Assembly: GCF_000745185.1 (NCBI RefSeq)
Contig: NZ_JQNJ01000001.1
Location: forward strand, 698,501 to 762,500
Length of the DNA stretch: 64,000 nucleotides
Origin: Muricauda sp. MAR_2010_75
GTDB taxonomy: Bacteria > Bacteroidota > Bacteroidia > Flavobacteriales > Flavobacteriaceae
Direction of reading: 5' to 3'
Shown: positions 63,097-64,000 of the stretch, in pieces
How the letters are laid out: every line of letters begins with the position of its first letter
Position numbering within the stretch: the stretch's first letter is position 1
Notes under the pieces: generated by a model
Told to the model about the DNA's origin: nothing
Seen by the model: only the letters and a program-made list of their open reading frames with translations
Databases searched by the model: none
Made by a program: the position numbers and the translations under genes

Positions 63097-64000
63097 ATGG
63101 GAAAGATTACAGGATTTATGGAATTTGACAGAAAGGACGAAGCTTACGCCCCTGTCAAAGAACGTATCAAAAACTATAAGGAATTTACAAAACCCCTAAA
63201 AGAAGTAGAATTAAGGAACCAAGGAGCCCGTTGCATGGACTGCGGCATTCCGTTTTGCCACAGCGGTTGTCCATTGGGGAATTTAATTCCAGATTTTAAC
63301 GACGCTGTCTATCAGGGAAAATGGGAAAAGGCAGCCAAAATATTACATGCTACCAACAATTTCCCGGAATTTACAGGCCGATTGTGCCCTGCACCCTGCG
63401 AAGAAGCATGTGTGTTGGGGATAAACGAGCCTCCCGTTTCTATTGAGAACATCGAAAAGAATATCGTCGAGACTGCTTTTAAAAATGGATGGATAAAACC
63501 TGAACCTCCTTCCAAAAGAACAGGAAAGACTGTTGCAGTGATAGGTTCTGGCCCCGCTGGTTTGGCAGCAGCTCAACAACTTAACCGCGCCGGGCATGAG
63601 GTTACCGTTTTTGAGCGGGATGAAAAAGTAGGTGGACTGCTTCGATACGGTATTCCAGATTTTAAAATGGAGAAAAGTGTCATCGACAGACGCCTTGAGA
63701 TAATGGAAAAAGAAGGAATCCAGTTCAAAACTGGAGTTCATATCGGGGTGGATGTCAATGCCAAAGATTTGGCAAACGAATTCGATGCCCTAGTGCTTTG
63801 CGGAGGCGCCACCGTACGCAGAAATCTCCCTATTCCAGGCTCCGATTTGAAAGGAGTCACCCAGGCCATGGATTTTCTCCCACAGAACAATAGAAAAGTG
63901 GACGGAATTCCCTTTATAGGCGAAGAATTGACAGCCAAAGGCAAAAAAGTGATCGTTATTGGTGGTGGGGATACGGGTTCAGATTGTATCGGAACCTCTA
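63097..64000 (+). CDS. gltD: Glutamate synthase, small subunit (beta), N-terminal part
   Basis: The first 301 codons are inside the window and the gene runs off its right end. The N-terminal Fe-S domain shows [21 protein letters not shown] and [12 protein letters not shown], whose cysteines carry two [4Fe-4S] clusters. The FAD loop [13 protein letters not shown] and then the NAD(P)H-binding [11 protein letters not shown] follow. GltD feeds electrons from NADPH to GltB. It begins 8 bp after gltB, confirming one gltBD operon. Confidence 0.95.
   Translation, partial: MGKITGFMEFDRKDEAYAPVKERIKNYKEFTKPLKEVELRNQGARCMDCGIPFCHSGCPLGNLIPDFNDAVYQGKWEKAAKILHATNNFPEFTGRLCPAPCEEACVLGINEPPVSIENIEKNIVETAFKNGWIKPEPPSKRTGKTVAVIGSGPAGLAAAQQLNRAGHEVTVFERDEKVGGLLRYGIPDFKMEKSVIDRRLEIMEKEGIQFKTGVHIGVDVNAKDLANEFDALVLCGGATVRRNLPIPGSDLKGVTQAMDFLPQNNRKVDGIPFIGEELTAKGKKVIVIGGGDTGSDCIGTS

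Noticed and set aside
1-64000. CRISPR arrays, phage genes and insertion sequences
   Set aside because: No regularly spaced direct repeats, cas-like proteins, integrases, transposases or phage structural genes were seen anywhere in the window.

Overview
The window is a piece of a Flavobacteriaceae chromosome, probably from a marine Muricauda/Allomuricauda-like genus (genus is inference). It encodes the gliding lipoprotein GldJ, the type IX secretion protein PorV, a SusC/SusD pair, a LytS/LytTR system, a fused hypoxanthine phosphoribosyltransferase-adenylate kinase, and many lipoproteins. Several genes are preceded by the Bacteroidetes -7 element TAnnTTTG, and Shine-Dalgarno sequences are weak. 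Most of the window is ordinary core genome.

Layout. 0-6 kb: 5' end of radC, a DUF1569 protein, mpl (murein peptide recycling), a cupin-SDR pair, a DoxX protein, then a LytTR regulator with its histidine kinase. 6-18 kb: an exported S9 peptidase; a run of obgE, a lipoprotein and hpt-adk; divergently purK, purE, an EF-hand membrane protein and an M3 peptidase; then an ECF sigma factor with a tiny Cys/His-rich partner, and a UbiA-like membrane protein. 18-34 kb: gcvP, a KAS III-like synthase, a GT2 glycosyltransferase, a GNAT, a PafA-like phosphatase, an MlaEF-type ABC pair, a DUF389 protein, GDP-mannose pyrophosphorylase, a SprT-like protein, a large lipoprotein glycosidase, an SDR and an M28 peptidase.

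34-43 kb: pdhC, pdhA, cdd and porV on the minus strand, divergent from gldJ and murF. porU, which lies between porV and gldJ in Flavobacterium johnsoniae as I recall it, is absent. 42.5-43.75 kb holds small accessory genes: DUF6980, a putative lipoprotein, a Cro/CI-type regulator and a 53-residue coiled-coil protein.

43.75-52.2 kb is the most unusual part. Two tRNA-Val genes (GAC and TAC) lie about 8.4 kb apart. Between them is an operon of SusC, SusD and a third surface lipoprotein with a short AraC-type regulator. This cassette is bracketed by a direct repeat of the 3' end of queD: intact queD lies on one side, and a 43-codon remnant with an internal stop lies next to tRNA-Val(GAC) on the other. 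This suggests the uptake operon was inserted between queD and tRNA-Val(GAC).

52-64 kb: folC, a TonB-ExbD-ExbB set that could energise SusC-type transporters, nhaD, an acyl-CoA dehydrogenase, and gltB with the start of gltD (cut by the window end). I found no CRISPR array, rRNA, intact insertion sequence, integrase or phage gene. I do not see a clearly new multi-gene system; the best leads are the queD-bracketed cassette, the missing porU and the intergenic inverted repeats.
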